Shown here: piece by piece, positions 32,753 to 40,716 of the stretch
Layout: every line of letters begins with the position of its first letter
How positions within the stretch are numbered: position 1 is the first letter of the stretch
Source: Methylobacter sp. BlB1
Lineage (GTDB): Bacteria; Pseudomonadota; Gammaproteobacteria; Methylococcales; Methylomonadaceae
Reading direction: 5' to 3'
DNA length: 61,841 bases
NCBI RefSeq assembly: GCF_015476545.1
Contig: NZ_JADMKV010000024.1
Location: 1-61,841, forward strand
Notes under the pieces: model-generated
The model's input: the letters and a program-made list of their open reading frames with translations, nothing else
Database searches by the model: none
Told to the model about the DNA's origin: nothing
Translations under genes and position numbers: made by a program

Positions 32753-33856
32753 ATGACTCACTCATATGATGACTTGATTGTAATTCCGAAACTTGGCCGA
32801 CAATTGGGGCTTAATCTAGGCAATGCCATGCCACAGAACAGTTTGGCTCATGGAGTCTATTTCTCAGCGCCAACCGTGGATCTTGATGCCTATGACCGAA
32901 TTGTTCTTTGCATTTCAGGTGGCAAGGACTCTATCGCCAGTCTGTTGAACCTAATCGACCAAGGGGTTGACTTCAACCGCATCGAGCTCTGGCACCACGA
33001 TGTAGACGGCAGAGAAGGCAGTACGTTGATGGATTGGCCATTCATGGCTGACTACAATCGGAAGTTGGCTGCTGCCTTCGAATTACCGATCTACTTCTCT
33101 TGGCTGGAGGGAGGCTTCGAAGGCGAAATGCTCAAAGAGAACAGTTACAGCCGCCCGCACAAGATTGAGACACCTGATGGCTTAATCACTCTTGAACGCG
33201 ATATGAGTCGTGCAAAACCTGGAACTCGGATGCGTTTCCCGCAGGTGTCAGCCAACCTCCAGACGCGCTGGTGCAGTTCAGCATTGAAGATTGATGTTGG
33301 GCGTCGAGCCTTGAACAACCAAGATCGCTTCGACGGTCAAAAGGTGCTCTTTATCACCGGTGAGCGCCGAGAAGAAAGCTCGAATCGAGCTAAGTACAAC
33401 CAACTTGAACCTCATGCGTGTGATCGCCGGAATGGGCGCAAAGCCCGCCACGTGGATGCCTGGAGGCCAGTTCTTCACTGGAGTGAAGAGCAGGTTTGGG
33501 ACGCGCTTAAGAGGCATGGCGTTATTTCTCCGGTGCCCTATCGTCTGGGCTGGGGCCGCTTTTCCTGCATGAAATGCGTTTTCAATGATGCGGTTATCTG
33601 GGCCACACTCCGGTACTATTTCCCAGGAAGCTTGCAAACGATTGCTGATTACGAGCAGAGATTTGGCACAACGATTAGCCGTAACAGGATCAATGTATTG
33701 GATGTGTCCCATCAGGCTCAGCCGCTTGAAGTTGACGACATTGAGGCGTTAGATCAGGCGATGAGGAGTGAATACACCCTACCAGTGATACAGAGAAACG
33801 GAGAATGGAAGTTGCCTGCTGGAGCCTTCGCTAAAACAGGATGCGGGCCTGTGTAG
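32753..33856 (+). CDS. PAPS reductase/DndC-like PP-loop protein
   Basis: 367 residues from the ATG at 32753 (AAAGG 8 nt upstream); an ATG at 32732 lies inside the operator. The PP-loop CISGGKDSIASLLNLI is at about residues 49-64 (SGGKDS), followed by ELWHHDVDGREGS. A later RWCSSALKIDVG, TGERREESSNRAKYN and FSCMKCVFND complete the sulfotransferase-like PAPS reductase family outline. The family adenylates a substrate and passes sulfur; plasmid and phage members are linked to DNA modification or defence. Control by the divergent small protein is inferred. Confidence 0.82.
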   Translation: MTHSYDDLIVIPKLGRQLGLNLGNAMPQNSLAHGVYFSAPTVDLDAYDRIVLCISGGKDSIASLLNLIDQGVDFNRIELWHHDVDGREGSTLMDWPFMADYNRKLAAAFELPIYFSWLEGGFEGEMLKENSYSRPHKIETPDGLITLERDMSRAKPGTRMRFPQVSANLQTRWCSSALKIDVGRRALNNQDRFDGQKVLFITGERREESSNRAKYNQLEPHACDRRNGRKARHVDAWRPVLHWSEEQVWDALKRHGVISPVPYRLGWGRFSCMKCVFNDAVIWATLRYYFPGSLQTIADYEQRFGTTISRNRINVLDVSHQAQPLEVDDIEALDQAMRSEYTLPVIQRNGEWKLPAGAFAKTGCGPV

Positions 33857-33917
33857 CATTAAATCAAGTACAGCGGTGATGCCACTAGTACAGCTAACGG
33901 CAAATAAATAAGATAAT

Positions 33918-34613
33918 TCATATAAGCAGCGGCTTGCCAATATAAGTCCAGCGAAAAGGCTTAGCCAGCGTATCGTTAAAAAACGCAATAAACGCGAGCA
34001 TACGATGCCTGAGTTCTTCCTTTGAGGAAAAACTGCCCCGTTTGAGCAGGCGCCGAGTCAAAATACCAAACCAGATTTCCACCTGATTGAGCCATGAACA
34101 ATGTTTGGGCGTGTAGACGAATCGAATCCGATGGCTTTTATCCTGGAGAAACCCGGCGCGGGAAGCCATGCTCTGGAGAATGCCGGATAGGCCTTTTTGT
34201 CCTAAATCCTCTTCGAGACCACATAATTGCGCAACCGCCTTAACCAGTTTCTCGGATTTGTGGGTATTCAATTGGTCGCAGACAAATATCCACTTAGCTT
34301 CTGGATCGGTTTGTACAGTGGCGAGGATATGTGCGACAAAATCTTCTTCGGTCCGGGTATCGCCCACCGTCGGATTAATGACCTTGCCAGTCGCCACTTC
34401 AAAGTTGGCGATCAGTGTCTGAGTACCGTGCCGCTGGTATTCAAATTCCACCGCTTCCGGCTTGCCGGCTTTCATAGGTCGGGCCGGATGAATCCGTTCC
34501 AGGGCCTGAATGCCGGTCTTTTCATCGGTACTCACCACATGCACGCCCTGTTGATGTAAAGCTTCCGCCTGATGGTAGAGTTGACAGACCGTTCGCACCT
34601 CTCGGCGAAACAC
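33918..34613 (-). CDS. IS630 transposase, catalytic C-terminal frame
   Basis: 231 residues as an open frame. DDE catalytic residues are in place: VHVVSTDEKTGIQAL (first D), KWIFVCDQLNTHKSEKL (second D) and FVYTPKHCSWLNQVEIWFG (E), all IS630 signatures. It continues the protein begun in the frame ending at 34618; the true join is near 34676-34687, where one extra base relative to an unbroken frame (after TTTTAAAA) puts the halves out of register. Confidence 0.85.
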   Translation of the reverse strand: MFRREVRTVCQLYHQAEALHQQGVHVVSTDEKTGIQALERIHPARPMKAGKPEAVEFEYQRHGTQTLIANFEVATGKVINPTVGDTRTEEDFVAHILATVQTDPEAKWIFVCDQLNTHKSEKLVKAVAQLCGLEEDLGQKGLSGILQSMASRAGFLQDKSHRIRFVYTPKHCSWLNQVEIWFGILTRRLLKRGSFSSKEELRHRMLAFIAFFNDTLAKPFRWTYIGKPLLI

Positions 34614-34617
34614 CGCC

Positions 34618-35052
34618 TCATCCTCGACTTCGTGATTCAGCCAATATCGGCTGCGATGTGGCTTGAGATCCGCCTGATTTTAAAATTTCACCGATTGTGG
34701 TGGCTGAAATGGTTTCAACAATTCCCCGACGCATTGACTCTCTCACCAAATCGTTCCGCGTCCAGTGGCTTATCTGCTCCGGTGGCTTCTCGCAGGCCAG
34801 CGCAATGATTTGACAGATCTGTTCGGCGCTGAACTTGCCGGGACTTCCGGGACGGGCTTTGTCCGTTAATAACGACTCAATCGCTACGCGCAGCGCTTTA
34901 GGATTTCCGGCCGCTTTTTTCAAGGCCGCCTGACCTGATAACCAGCGCCGGCGCCAGAGTCCCACACTGTCTTCACATAAACCCAAATCCAGGCTTATCG
35001 TTTTATTACTGATGCCCTGGGCGGCCTTCAATATTATCCAGCTTCGTTGCAC
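34618..35052 (-). CDS. IS630 transposase, N-terminal HTH frame
   Basis: 144 residues. The helix-turn-helix region is clear (QGISNKTISLDLGLCEDSVG, LWRRRWL) with a second DNA-binding unit (NDLVRESMRRGIVETISATT). After EILK the frame leaves the natural path; one base less would give EILK-QADLKPHRSRYWLN and join the catalytic part. Either a disabling frameshift or +1 recoding on the A-rich run, both known in this family. Confidence 0.8.
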   Translation of the reverse strand: MQRSWIILKAAQGISNKTISLDLGLCEDSVGLWRRRWLSGQAALKKAAGNPKALRVAIESLLTDKARPGSPGKFSAEQICQIIALACEKPPEQISHWTRNDLVRESMRRGIVETISATTIGEILKSGGSQATSQPILAESRSRG

Positions 35053-35217
35053 TAAACTATGCGGTGTTTCCCGACTCCGGCTAATGGTATGCAGGATGTC
35101 GTTTTGCTCTGTTGCCAGGATAAGGGGCGGTGTTGGGCGAGCTATGGGACTTCTCCGTGAACGTAATTTTGATATTTGACCGTATATTATCCTATATATT
35201 TACCGTGTGCGGTATTA

Positions 35218-35369
35218 GTCGTATGAAACTTTATTGTTTCTATTTTCAAAGGTAATAAAGTTAAAGTAATCTGAAAGTATGATACTTTACGTATAATCAT
35301 GAAATAGAACTCAATAAAATCAATAGATTAGAAAATATAAAGTATGATGCTTTATTGTCAATTTACAAA
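35218..35369 (+). repeat. Repeat cluster beside the IS630 copy
   Basis: Units on the plus strand at 35220 (GTATGAAACTTTATTGTT), 35276 (AAAGTATGATACTTTACG) and 35340 (AAGTATGATGCTTTATTGTC), plus the minus-strand unit 35252-35270 identical to 1440-1458. The last overlaps the 3' end of the peptidase-like gene. Confidence 0.65.
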
Positions 35370-35772
35370 TACAACGGTCAGGATTTATCTCGAAATCATC
35401 AAACACTACTCCATCTTTAATGGTGAAAACGTGCTTTGCAACCTTGCAAATGAATACACCTTTGGGATATTGCTGCACGAATGTAGCGGGATTCATTCTG
35501 CGTTGTCCCTTTATAGCTGGAAAAGAAATTTTCTTGACCCACGATTGCTTATTGATCCAGTCAGAGAATTTGAATCGACAGCCGCTTTTTCTTCCGGCTT
35601 TCAACAATATGTCATACGCATCATCATAAGAAATCTGTCTTGCTATCGACAACGCTCTGACAGTGCAGTCATTTTTCTGGCGTGGGCGTGAGCTTTCGCT
35701 TCTCCCGGAATCAGTCTTAACCCAAGTGTAATTGCCACCATTATTAACTGAGCAGATGATTGAATTGCTCAT
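35320..35772 (-). CDS. Possible papain-like cysteine peptidase
   Basis: 150 residues from the ATG at 35772, with AAAGGAG 8 nt upstream. KNDCTVRALSIARQISYDDA gives a cysteine at a helix start, and GVFICKVAKHVFTIKDGVVFDDFE supplies a histidine followed by an aspartate, the order of catalytic residues in papain-like/C39-like peptidases. Such small proteins occur on phages and plasmids. The last ~15 residues (KLTIKHHTLYFLIY) are encoded by a dispersed repeat, so the C-terminus may have been rewritten. Confidence 0.55.
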   Translation of the reverse strand: MSNSIICSVNNGGNYTWVKTDSGRSESSRPRQKNDCTVRALSIARQISYDDAYDILLKAGRKSGCRFKFSDWINKQSWVKKISFPAIKGQRRMNPATFVQQYPKGVFICKVAKHVFTIKDGVVFDDFEINPDRCICKLTIKHHTLYFLIY

Positions 35773-35839
35773 TTTAAATCTCCTTTTGTTACGGGCCAAT
35801 TTCACTATCAAATTACAGCAAAAATGATGGCCGTTTCAC

Positions 35840-36097
35840 TCATATATCCGCCTCAACGATATCCAGGTCACGGTTCTTTATCGATGAACCATCGTTATTC
35901 CAGACTAGCGCCCAGTTTTTTGTGTGAAAACACTGGTTCTCTTCGCCTTCTTTATCGCGTACGACCTCATACCAGGCACCAGAACGAGTCTTAACCATCA
36001 CTGGGCCTGTATTTGAAATCTTCAGCGCCAGCTTAGTGCTGAACTCGGTCAGGTCGTTTATATTTTGGAACATTCTCGAATTAATCATTGTTGCCAT
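35840..36097 (-). CDS. Unknown small protein
   Basis: 85 residues. MATMINSRMFQNINDLTEF is followed by beta strands around VMVKTRSGAWYEVVRDKEGE and an acidic end. No signal or membrane segment. Same strand as the peptidase-like gene 67 bp downstream. Family not recognised. Confidence 0.5.
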   Translation of the reverse strand: MATMINSRMFQNINDLTEFSTKLALKISNTGPVMVKTRSGAWYEVVRDKEGEENQCFHTKNWALVWNNDGSSIKNRDLDIVEADI

Positions 36098-36248
36098 ACC
36101 TCATCTATGACTTACTGTTTACTTGTTATTGAGATTAAAGTGTATCCGGCTGATCGTGGATTGACTCTGGCGCTATACACGGCCCCGCTAGGTCATCTTC
36201 CATTCTCTGTTCGTGAATGCTTGACCTGCTACAGCTGATTGATATTTC

Positions 36249-36989
36249 TTAACCGATAATATTAATCGGAGTCTGAATTCCTTTACGGATGTCTATGAAC
36301 GCCCCTTGGTGATTAATTCCCCCATGCCTCAGCAGTGACCAAACCAATTGCATCGCCACATTAGCTATCGCTCGGTTAATGGGCAAATCCTGATTTTGCA
36401 ATGCTTCCTCCATACTACATGACGGGGTGTTGTCATCCTGCATCCCATCAAGTTCCGGATAGAAATCAAAAACAGTGGGCAGTTTCATATCTTTATCATT
36501 CACTCGACCAAGTGTGCCAAGAATCACTTGGCCTGTATGGGAGCCGTTGCCGGTATCCAGCCAGAGGGTTTTTGAATAACTGTATACCTTGCTTTTAGCC
36601 AGATCAGCTCTGAACTGTGCCACATCGACACAGGTGATAACGAGATCGCTATTTCCGTTGCCGCGATCCACATCGAACATGGCAGGGACAGCAACCCAAT
36701 CCAGCCCGAACAGATAATTGATGCGCTGGATTGTCACGATAGCCTTGTTATGGCCCAGATCAGCAGGATAGAACGCTTGGCGACCGATATTTGGACGCTC
36801 AACCTTATCCCCATCCCATGCCTTAATCTTTAAGCCAGAATGCCCTAGTTCTCTGATAGCGTGATCGATGCGAGCAAGGCTAGCCAATATTTCGGAACCT
36901 GTGCCGCCTACACCTATCAAATCAATGCTAACTCTGCGAGAAAACCAGCTTGATGGTGTACAGAATTTGAAAGGTACGTTTGCTTCCAT
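36249..36989 (-). CDS. PRTRC system ThiF-family protein
   Basis: 246 residues. The Rossmann nucleotide-binding signature of ThiF/E1-like enzymes is present: SIDLIGVGGTGSEILASLAR near 20-38 (GxGGxG), KIKAWDGDKVERPNIGRQAF and DLGHNKAIVT, then DLVITCVDVAQFRAD. It lacks the zinc-binding CxxC pairs and is short, as in PRTRC ThiF proteins. The other PRTRC genes lie at 39.3-44.8 kb, separated here by the replication module. The biochemical role of the cassette is not established. Confidence 0.85.
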   Translation of the reverse strand: MEANVPFKFCTPSSWFSRRVSIDLIGVGGTGSEILASLARIDHAIRELGHSGLKIKAWDGDKVERPNIGRQAFYPADLGHNKAIVTIQRINYLFGLDWVAVPAMFDVDRGNGNSDLVITCVDVAQFRADLAKSKVYSYSKTLWLDTGNGSHTGQVILGTLGRVNDKDMKLPTVFDFYPELDGMQDDNTPSCSMEEALQNQDLPINRAIANVAMQLVWSLLRHGGINHQGAFIDIRKGIQTPINIIG

Positions 36990-37119
36990 TGGATGACCTA
37001 TTGGTATTTGTTGATTAAGTACTCGATTTACAAATACTTATATCCCAAGTCTTCCAATATGCAACGGCAGTTAATTGCTCCAATTGAAGCTTATAGGTCA
37101 AACGTCAAGATTTTGCAGG

Positions 37120-37389
37120 TCAAACGACACGATCATCGAAAAACTCGCTGGCTTTCCGGTTAAATCGTTCTATTCGGTCTAAGAATGTGCCGCGACCGAG
37201 AACGGATCGTATGCCATGCACCAATTCGTCTTTGCTTAAATTTTCAAAAGCTCCACCTTTCACGCGACGCTTTATATCAGCTTCCAGAATGGTTGCAAGT
37301 ATAGTCAGCTCATCGACTTGTAACGTTGGTAGTTGCTCAGAAAAATGAACAGCTTTTCTTCGCGTATCTTTATTTTCTTGTCGGCTCAT
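37120..37389 (-). CDS. Small charged protein downstream of rep
   Basis: 89 residues from the ATG at 37389 (MSRQENKDTRRKAVHFSEQL); the frame also opens at 37407 inside rep. Highly charged, helical (ELTILATILEADIKRRVKGG, LSKDELVHGIRSVLGRG). It overlaps or abuts the rep stop and is probably cotranscribed, so it may modulate copy number. Not recognised. Confidence 0.55.
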   Translation of the reverse strand: MSRQENKDTRRKAVHFSEQLPTLQVDELTILATILEADIKRRVKGGAFENLSKDELVHGIRSVLGRGTFLDRIERFNRKASEFFDDRVV

Positions 37390-38714
37390 GGTTTGTCTCT
37401 CGCGCAAAAAAGATGAATGTATTTTACGTCATACCCTTTGGCCTTAAGCCAAGCCTTATATTCCGATGGCTCTATCGTTGGAGCAAGGTGCTTGCGTAGC
37501 CAGCTTGAAAACTGGAGGCGCTCCAATCTGTCGCGAAACTCCGCCTTTTCGATGTTATAGGATTTCGCTTCCTCTAACCCTACCTCATCAATATACCGCT
37601 GGGCCCAATCTCGCTTGTCCTCAAGCGCCAAGGCGTTAACCGCTTCGCTTGCGCGCTCTCGAACATACTCGGCTTCGAGTTCGGCACGTCGCTTTTCCAG
37701 TGCCTTACGCTGTTCTTCTTGGTTTATTCTCTGTTCTTCCTGTTCTTTCTTTTTTTCGAATAGAGATTTTCCGACAACGGCATCGCTTTCATAAAGTGTG
37801 CGGATATAACCAGCGGTCGAGCCTTTAACCTGTTTTTTTCTAGCTTTCGCCTCCACGTATTCGACGACCTTCTGAGCTCGTTCTTCGTCTTGGAGAATCC
37901 AGAGAATAGCCAAGCGCTCTCCTATTCCATGTTCCAATAGACGTTTGAATACTTCAGATTCCCGAATGATCGCATGGTCATCCTGAATCACGGGCTTCAA
38001 TAGCGTTTGTTGTGGATTTTCGGTAATGAGGAATCTAACGGCCGTTACTTTGCGACCTTGTTTTTGAAACTCAGGCTCTAGCTGTATATCCGAAACACGA
38101 TTTATCTCTGCAATCGGCTTAATAATAACGTCCCGTTTGAGATATTTGAATTCGTCATACATTGCCGCGCTGGCGCCGATAATTTTCCTGAATCGGTTAA
38201 GATCCCACCACCCGGTTGAGCCGACAGACTTATAGCGCACGCAATTTTCATACAGCGTCAACGCGTAGCTTCCCTCAAAGCGTCTTTGGACGCCGATATT
38301 GATAGTCGCATATATCTCAGGGTCATAAAGACGTTCGGCAAGATATTCATCGTAGCGATAAGTGCAGGTTCCATCCTTGATCTCGCCATAAGACAGCATG
38401 GACATGACCCGCCAAACCTCTTTCCCGTCTTCCATCATATTGAATTCAACGGCAGTGGTGGTGAGTTTGCGCAATACGTCCTGAAGTCGCTCAATGTTGT
38501 TGCTTTCGTCCCAGCCGAGCATTGCACACAAATGTCTAATCGGAAGCGTATGTGTCCGCCGCGTCAATAGCCCGTCATAGGCGTTCAAAAGCAGCACATT
38601 GACCATCTTCCGCTCGAGCAAAGAGAGAACCCCGCTCGTATGAATTGCAGCCACATGCTTCTTAACTTGTTCGTTCTTAGATTTAGGATTTTCAAGGGCC
38701 TTTTTTTGAGTCAT
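37386..38714 (-). CDS. Rep_3-family plasmid replication initiator
   Basis: 442 residues. The tandem winged-helix initiator (about 10-230) is recognised by VKKHVAAIHTSGVLSLLERK, NVLLLNAYDGLLTRR, LRKLTTTAVEFNMMEDGKEV, RRFEGSYALTLYENCVRY and the FRKIIG/YDEFKYLKRDVI segment. A long charged coiled coil (KKKEQEEQRINQEEQ, ~310-360) and an unusual C-terminal domain follow. It binds the iterons directly upstream and loads host replication proteins. The -10 box lies only 6 bp before the ATG, so its mRNA may be leaderless. Confidence 0.88.
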   Translation of the reverse strand: MTQKKALENPKSKNEQVKKHVAAIHTSGVLSLLERKMVNVLLLNAYDGLLTRRTHTLPIRHLCAMLGWDESNNIERLQDVLRKLTTTAVEFNMMEDGKEVWRVMSMLSYGEIKDGTCTYRYDEYLAERLYDPEIYATINIGVQRRFEGSYALTLYENCVRYKSVGSTGWWDLNRFRKIIGASAAMYDEFKYLKRDVIIKPIAEINRVSDIQLEPEFQKQGRKVTAVRFLITENPQQTLLKPVIQDDHAIIRESEVFKRLLEHGIGERLAILWILQDEERAQKVVEYVEAKARKKQVKGSTAGYIRTLYESDAVVGKSLFEKKKEQEEQRINQEEQRKALEKRRAELEAEYVRERASEAVNALALEDKRDWAQRYIDEVGLEEAKSYNIEKAEFRDRLERLQFSSWLRKHLAPTIEPSEYKAWLKAKGYDVKYIHLFCARDKP

Positions 38715-38720
38715 AAAATG

Positions 38721-38767
38721 ATTATATTTTAAGGTGATGTTTTGTCAATAATAATAAAGATCACCTT
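38721..38767 (-). promoter_or_regulatory. rep promoter and operator
   Basis: On the minus strand TTGACA (38748-38743), 16 bp, TATAAT (38726-38721): near-consensus. AAGGTGAT at 38731-38738 and ATCACCTT at 38760-38767 form a perfect 8-bp inverted repeat that straddles the -35 box and shares ATCACCTT with the iterons. This is the layout of initiator autorepression: dimers on the inverted repeat, monomers on the iterons. Confidence 0.8.
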
Positions 38768-38784
38768 ATCAGGTTTTATCCATA

Positions 38785-39036
38785 GTCCCCTAACCCCTCA
38801 CCTTTCATCCCCTAAACCATCACCTATAAAATTAAGTGACTGTAAAAAAATATATTTAATTATATAAATATCAGTAACTTACAAATTTCAATAATTGAAT
38901 TATGGCTCATCCCCTAAACCCTCACCTTTGTAATCAGCACATCCCCTAAACCATCACCTTTCGTCCCCTAAACCCTCACTTTTATAATCAGCACATCCCC
39001 TAAACCATCACCTTTAATCCCCTAAACCATCACTAT
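38785..39036. other. Iteron-type origin of replication
   Basis: Seven 21-22 bp direct repeats with consensus ATCCCCTAAACC(A/C)TCACCTTT start at 38785, 38806, 38908, 38940, 38962, 38994 and 39016. Six are grouped as head-to-tail pairs. Between the second and third is an AT-rich block (38828-38900, including TATATTTAATTATATAAATA) suited to strand opening. It lies directly upstream of the initiator gene. Confidence 0.88.
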
Positions 39037-39281
39037 AAATCGCTACAGACGCTGTTGAGCTTAGGCTGTACAAAGCTAAACAATATTAAATATGTTGTTA
39101 TTAAACATAATAAAACAACAAAGAACCTGTTGTTGTTTTTGAGAAGGGAAAGTTTAGGCTAATCAGTACAATTCCTTTTTATCAGCATAGCTCATCCGTT
39201 CATTTTTATCCTGAGAGCATTTCTGAGTGAGAACATTACCATCCAGACTGGCTTCGATACCAATAATTAATATAAAAGTCT
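39037..39281. terminator. Intergenic region with hairpin after PRTRC A
   Basis: AACAACA (39114-39120) pairs with TGTTGTT (39128-39134); on the minus strand the stem is followed by TTTATTA, so it can end the PRTRC operon before it runs into the origin. The rest holds no gene. Confidence 0.45.
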
Positions 39282-39950
39282 TCACTGGAAAAACATCCCA
39301 ATATCAGGGCAAGACAGGAAATGACCATTAACCACCATCCGTATCACGAACTCCGGGTGGTCAGACGCACACTTACCGATAACAACCGCGACATAAAAGC
39401 CGCTAAGGTCGGATTGGTCATCTGTAAGAGAAAAGAAGGCGTGACCATTGCCACGAGAATGCAAATCCATGACCGGAATGAGTCCTTCCGGCATGAAAGT
39501 TGAATAACTGATTTTTGCGGACGTTGCCGTTAATACGTCCGGTTCGTAAAGTTGGTATTGACTTTGAATTTCATTCCAGACAATCAGCCCTGCCCATTCG
39601 TTTGGCACGGCATTGGCCGCTTTCCTGATGACATCAGCCAAAATCCATGACGGAATTTGTCCATGACGAAGATGGATGCCAGTCTGCTCTATTTTTCCAT
39701 ACGGAAGCCGAACCAATGACTGAGCAATGCACTGTCGAATCCCGATCACCTGGTTCTGGGCTTCGATGTACAAGCCATCCTGTCCACAGACGAATCGATG
39801 TTTGTGAGCTTGCGGTTCCGGCAGTTTTTCACCGAAGCGGGGCTGCATCAGTGTCGGTGTCTCGGAGAAAACGACCTGATCGCGGCGGTCAGTCAAATAG
39901 GCGTAGTTCGTTTTCTCAAACGGAATCTCTCGTTTTTCGGTAATGGTCAT
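39282..39950 (-). CDS. PRTRC system protein A
   Basis: 222 residues. It follows protein B with a 4-bp overlap in the fixed PRTRC order and has the family features KLPEPQAHKHRFVCGQDGLY, VRLPYGKIEQTGIHLRHG and MDLHSRGNGHAFFSLTDDQS. The last motif with HSRG...H and D resembles the JAB/MPN metal-binding signature (H-x-H-x-D like), so it may be a deubiquitinase-like partner of the ThiF-like protein. This biochemical link is inference. Confidence 0.82.
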   Translation of the reverse strand: MTITEKREIPFEKTNYAYLTDRRDQVVFSETPTLMQPRFGEKLPEPQAHKHRFVCGQDGLYIEAQNQVIGIRQCIAQSLVRLPYGKIEQTGIHLRHGQIPSWILADVIRKAANAVPNEWAGLIVWNEIQSQYQLYEPDVLTATSAKISYSTFMPEGLIPVMDLHSRGNGHAFFSLTDDQSDLSGFYVAVVIGKCASDHPEFVIRMVVNGHFLSCPDIGMFFQ

Positions 39951-40714
39951 ACAGAAAAACCTCCGATGAAATTCTCTAAAGAACTCCTCATTGGCAGCAG
40001 CCGGTCATTGGGAAATGACTCCGCTTTCTGCTTGGAAATGGACTGCCAGAAGCGGAGGTTCATTTTGGTAGTGATCTCTTTTTTCCCGTCCAAGCGGAAG
40101 GTAGCTGGATTGTTTACATGAGAGAACGCCGTATCGAACATCACTGATTCCCATGAGGCTATATCTTCCACGCCGCACTCAAGGGGAACGATTGCCGAAC
40201 CCGTACAGACAGCCCCATTGGAACTGACGTTCATCAAGGGAGCATGATACAGCTTTGTTCGCGCCGTTGGCCTTCTGTTGCCTTTTAACGCCGCCACCGC
40301 CATCTTGCCGTTGGTATTTGTGACGATCAACAGTCTGGGCCAAGGAACATTGATTTTTCGCATTTTCATCCCCTGTATGTTAAAAATCATAGGCCTCACC
40401 CTAGCCGGTACAGTCCACGCAATATGACTATCGGAAATCGACACTACGTTGTTCGGCAACAGAGCCGCCTTGCGGTTTCGCATTTGCAGCAGAGAGCGAA
40501 AGATAGCTTCCAAATCGTCTTTGGTCATTAATTGACCTGCGCCGATCACAGGCTCCTGCGTTTTTCCGTCTACAAAAAACTGGTGCAACGAGGCCAGATA
40601 ATCATTGCCATGCGCTTCGTCAATTTCTCTGCCGCGATGCAAAAGAATCGCGCACTCAGGCGTAATGGTAGGATTACTGCCGCCTGTAAATGTAAAAAAG
40701 TCTGTTGGTTTCAC
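39947..40714 (-). CDS. PRTRC system protein B
   Basis: 255 residues; assigned from position and from segments typical of the family (HRGREIDEAHGNDYLASLHQ, PNNVVSISDSHIAWTVPAR, RPTARTKLYHAPLMNVSSNG, CGVEDIASWESVMFDTAFSH). No catalytic motif recognised. ATGA overlap with protein A and 2-bp spacing from protein F show tight coupling. Confidence 0.82.
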   Translation of the reverse strand: MKPTDFFTFTGGSNPTITPECAILLHRGREIDEAHGNDYLASLHQFFVDGKTQEPVIGAGQLMTKDDLEAIFRSLLQMRNRKAALLPNNVVSISDSHIAWTVPARVRPMIFNIQGMKMRKINVPWPRLLIVTNTNGKMAVAALKGNRRPTARTKLYHAPLMNVSSNGAVCTGSAIVPLECGVEDIASWESVMFDTAFSHVNNPATFRLDGKKEITTKMNLRFWQSISKQKAESFPNDRLLPMRSSLENFIGGFSV

Positions 40715-40716
40715 TC

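Larger units (their letters stand above)
33897..35183 (-). mobile_element. IS630-family insertion sequence
   Basis: Contains the two transposase frames. Possible imperfect ends: ACGGCAAATA at 33897-33906 against ACGGTCAAATA read inward from 35183 on the minus strand. IS630 elements duplicate TA; I could not confirm a clean TA pair at both ends, so the boundaries are approximate. Confidence 0.5.
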
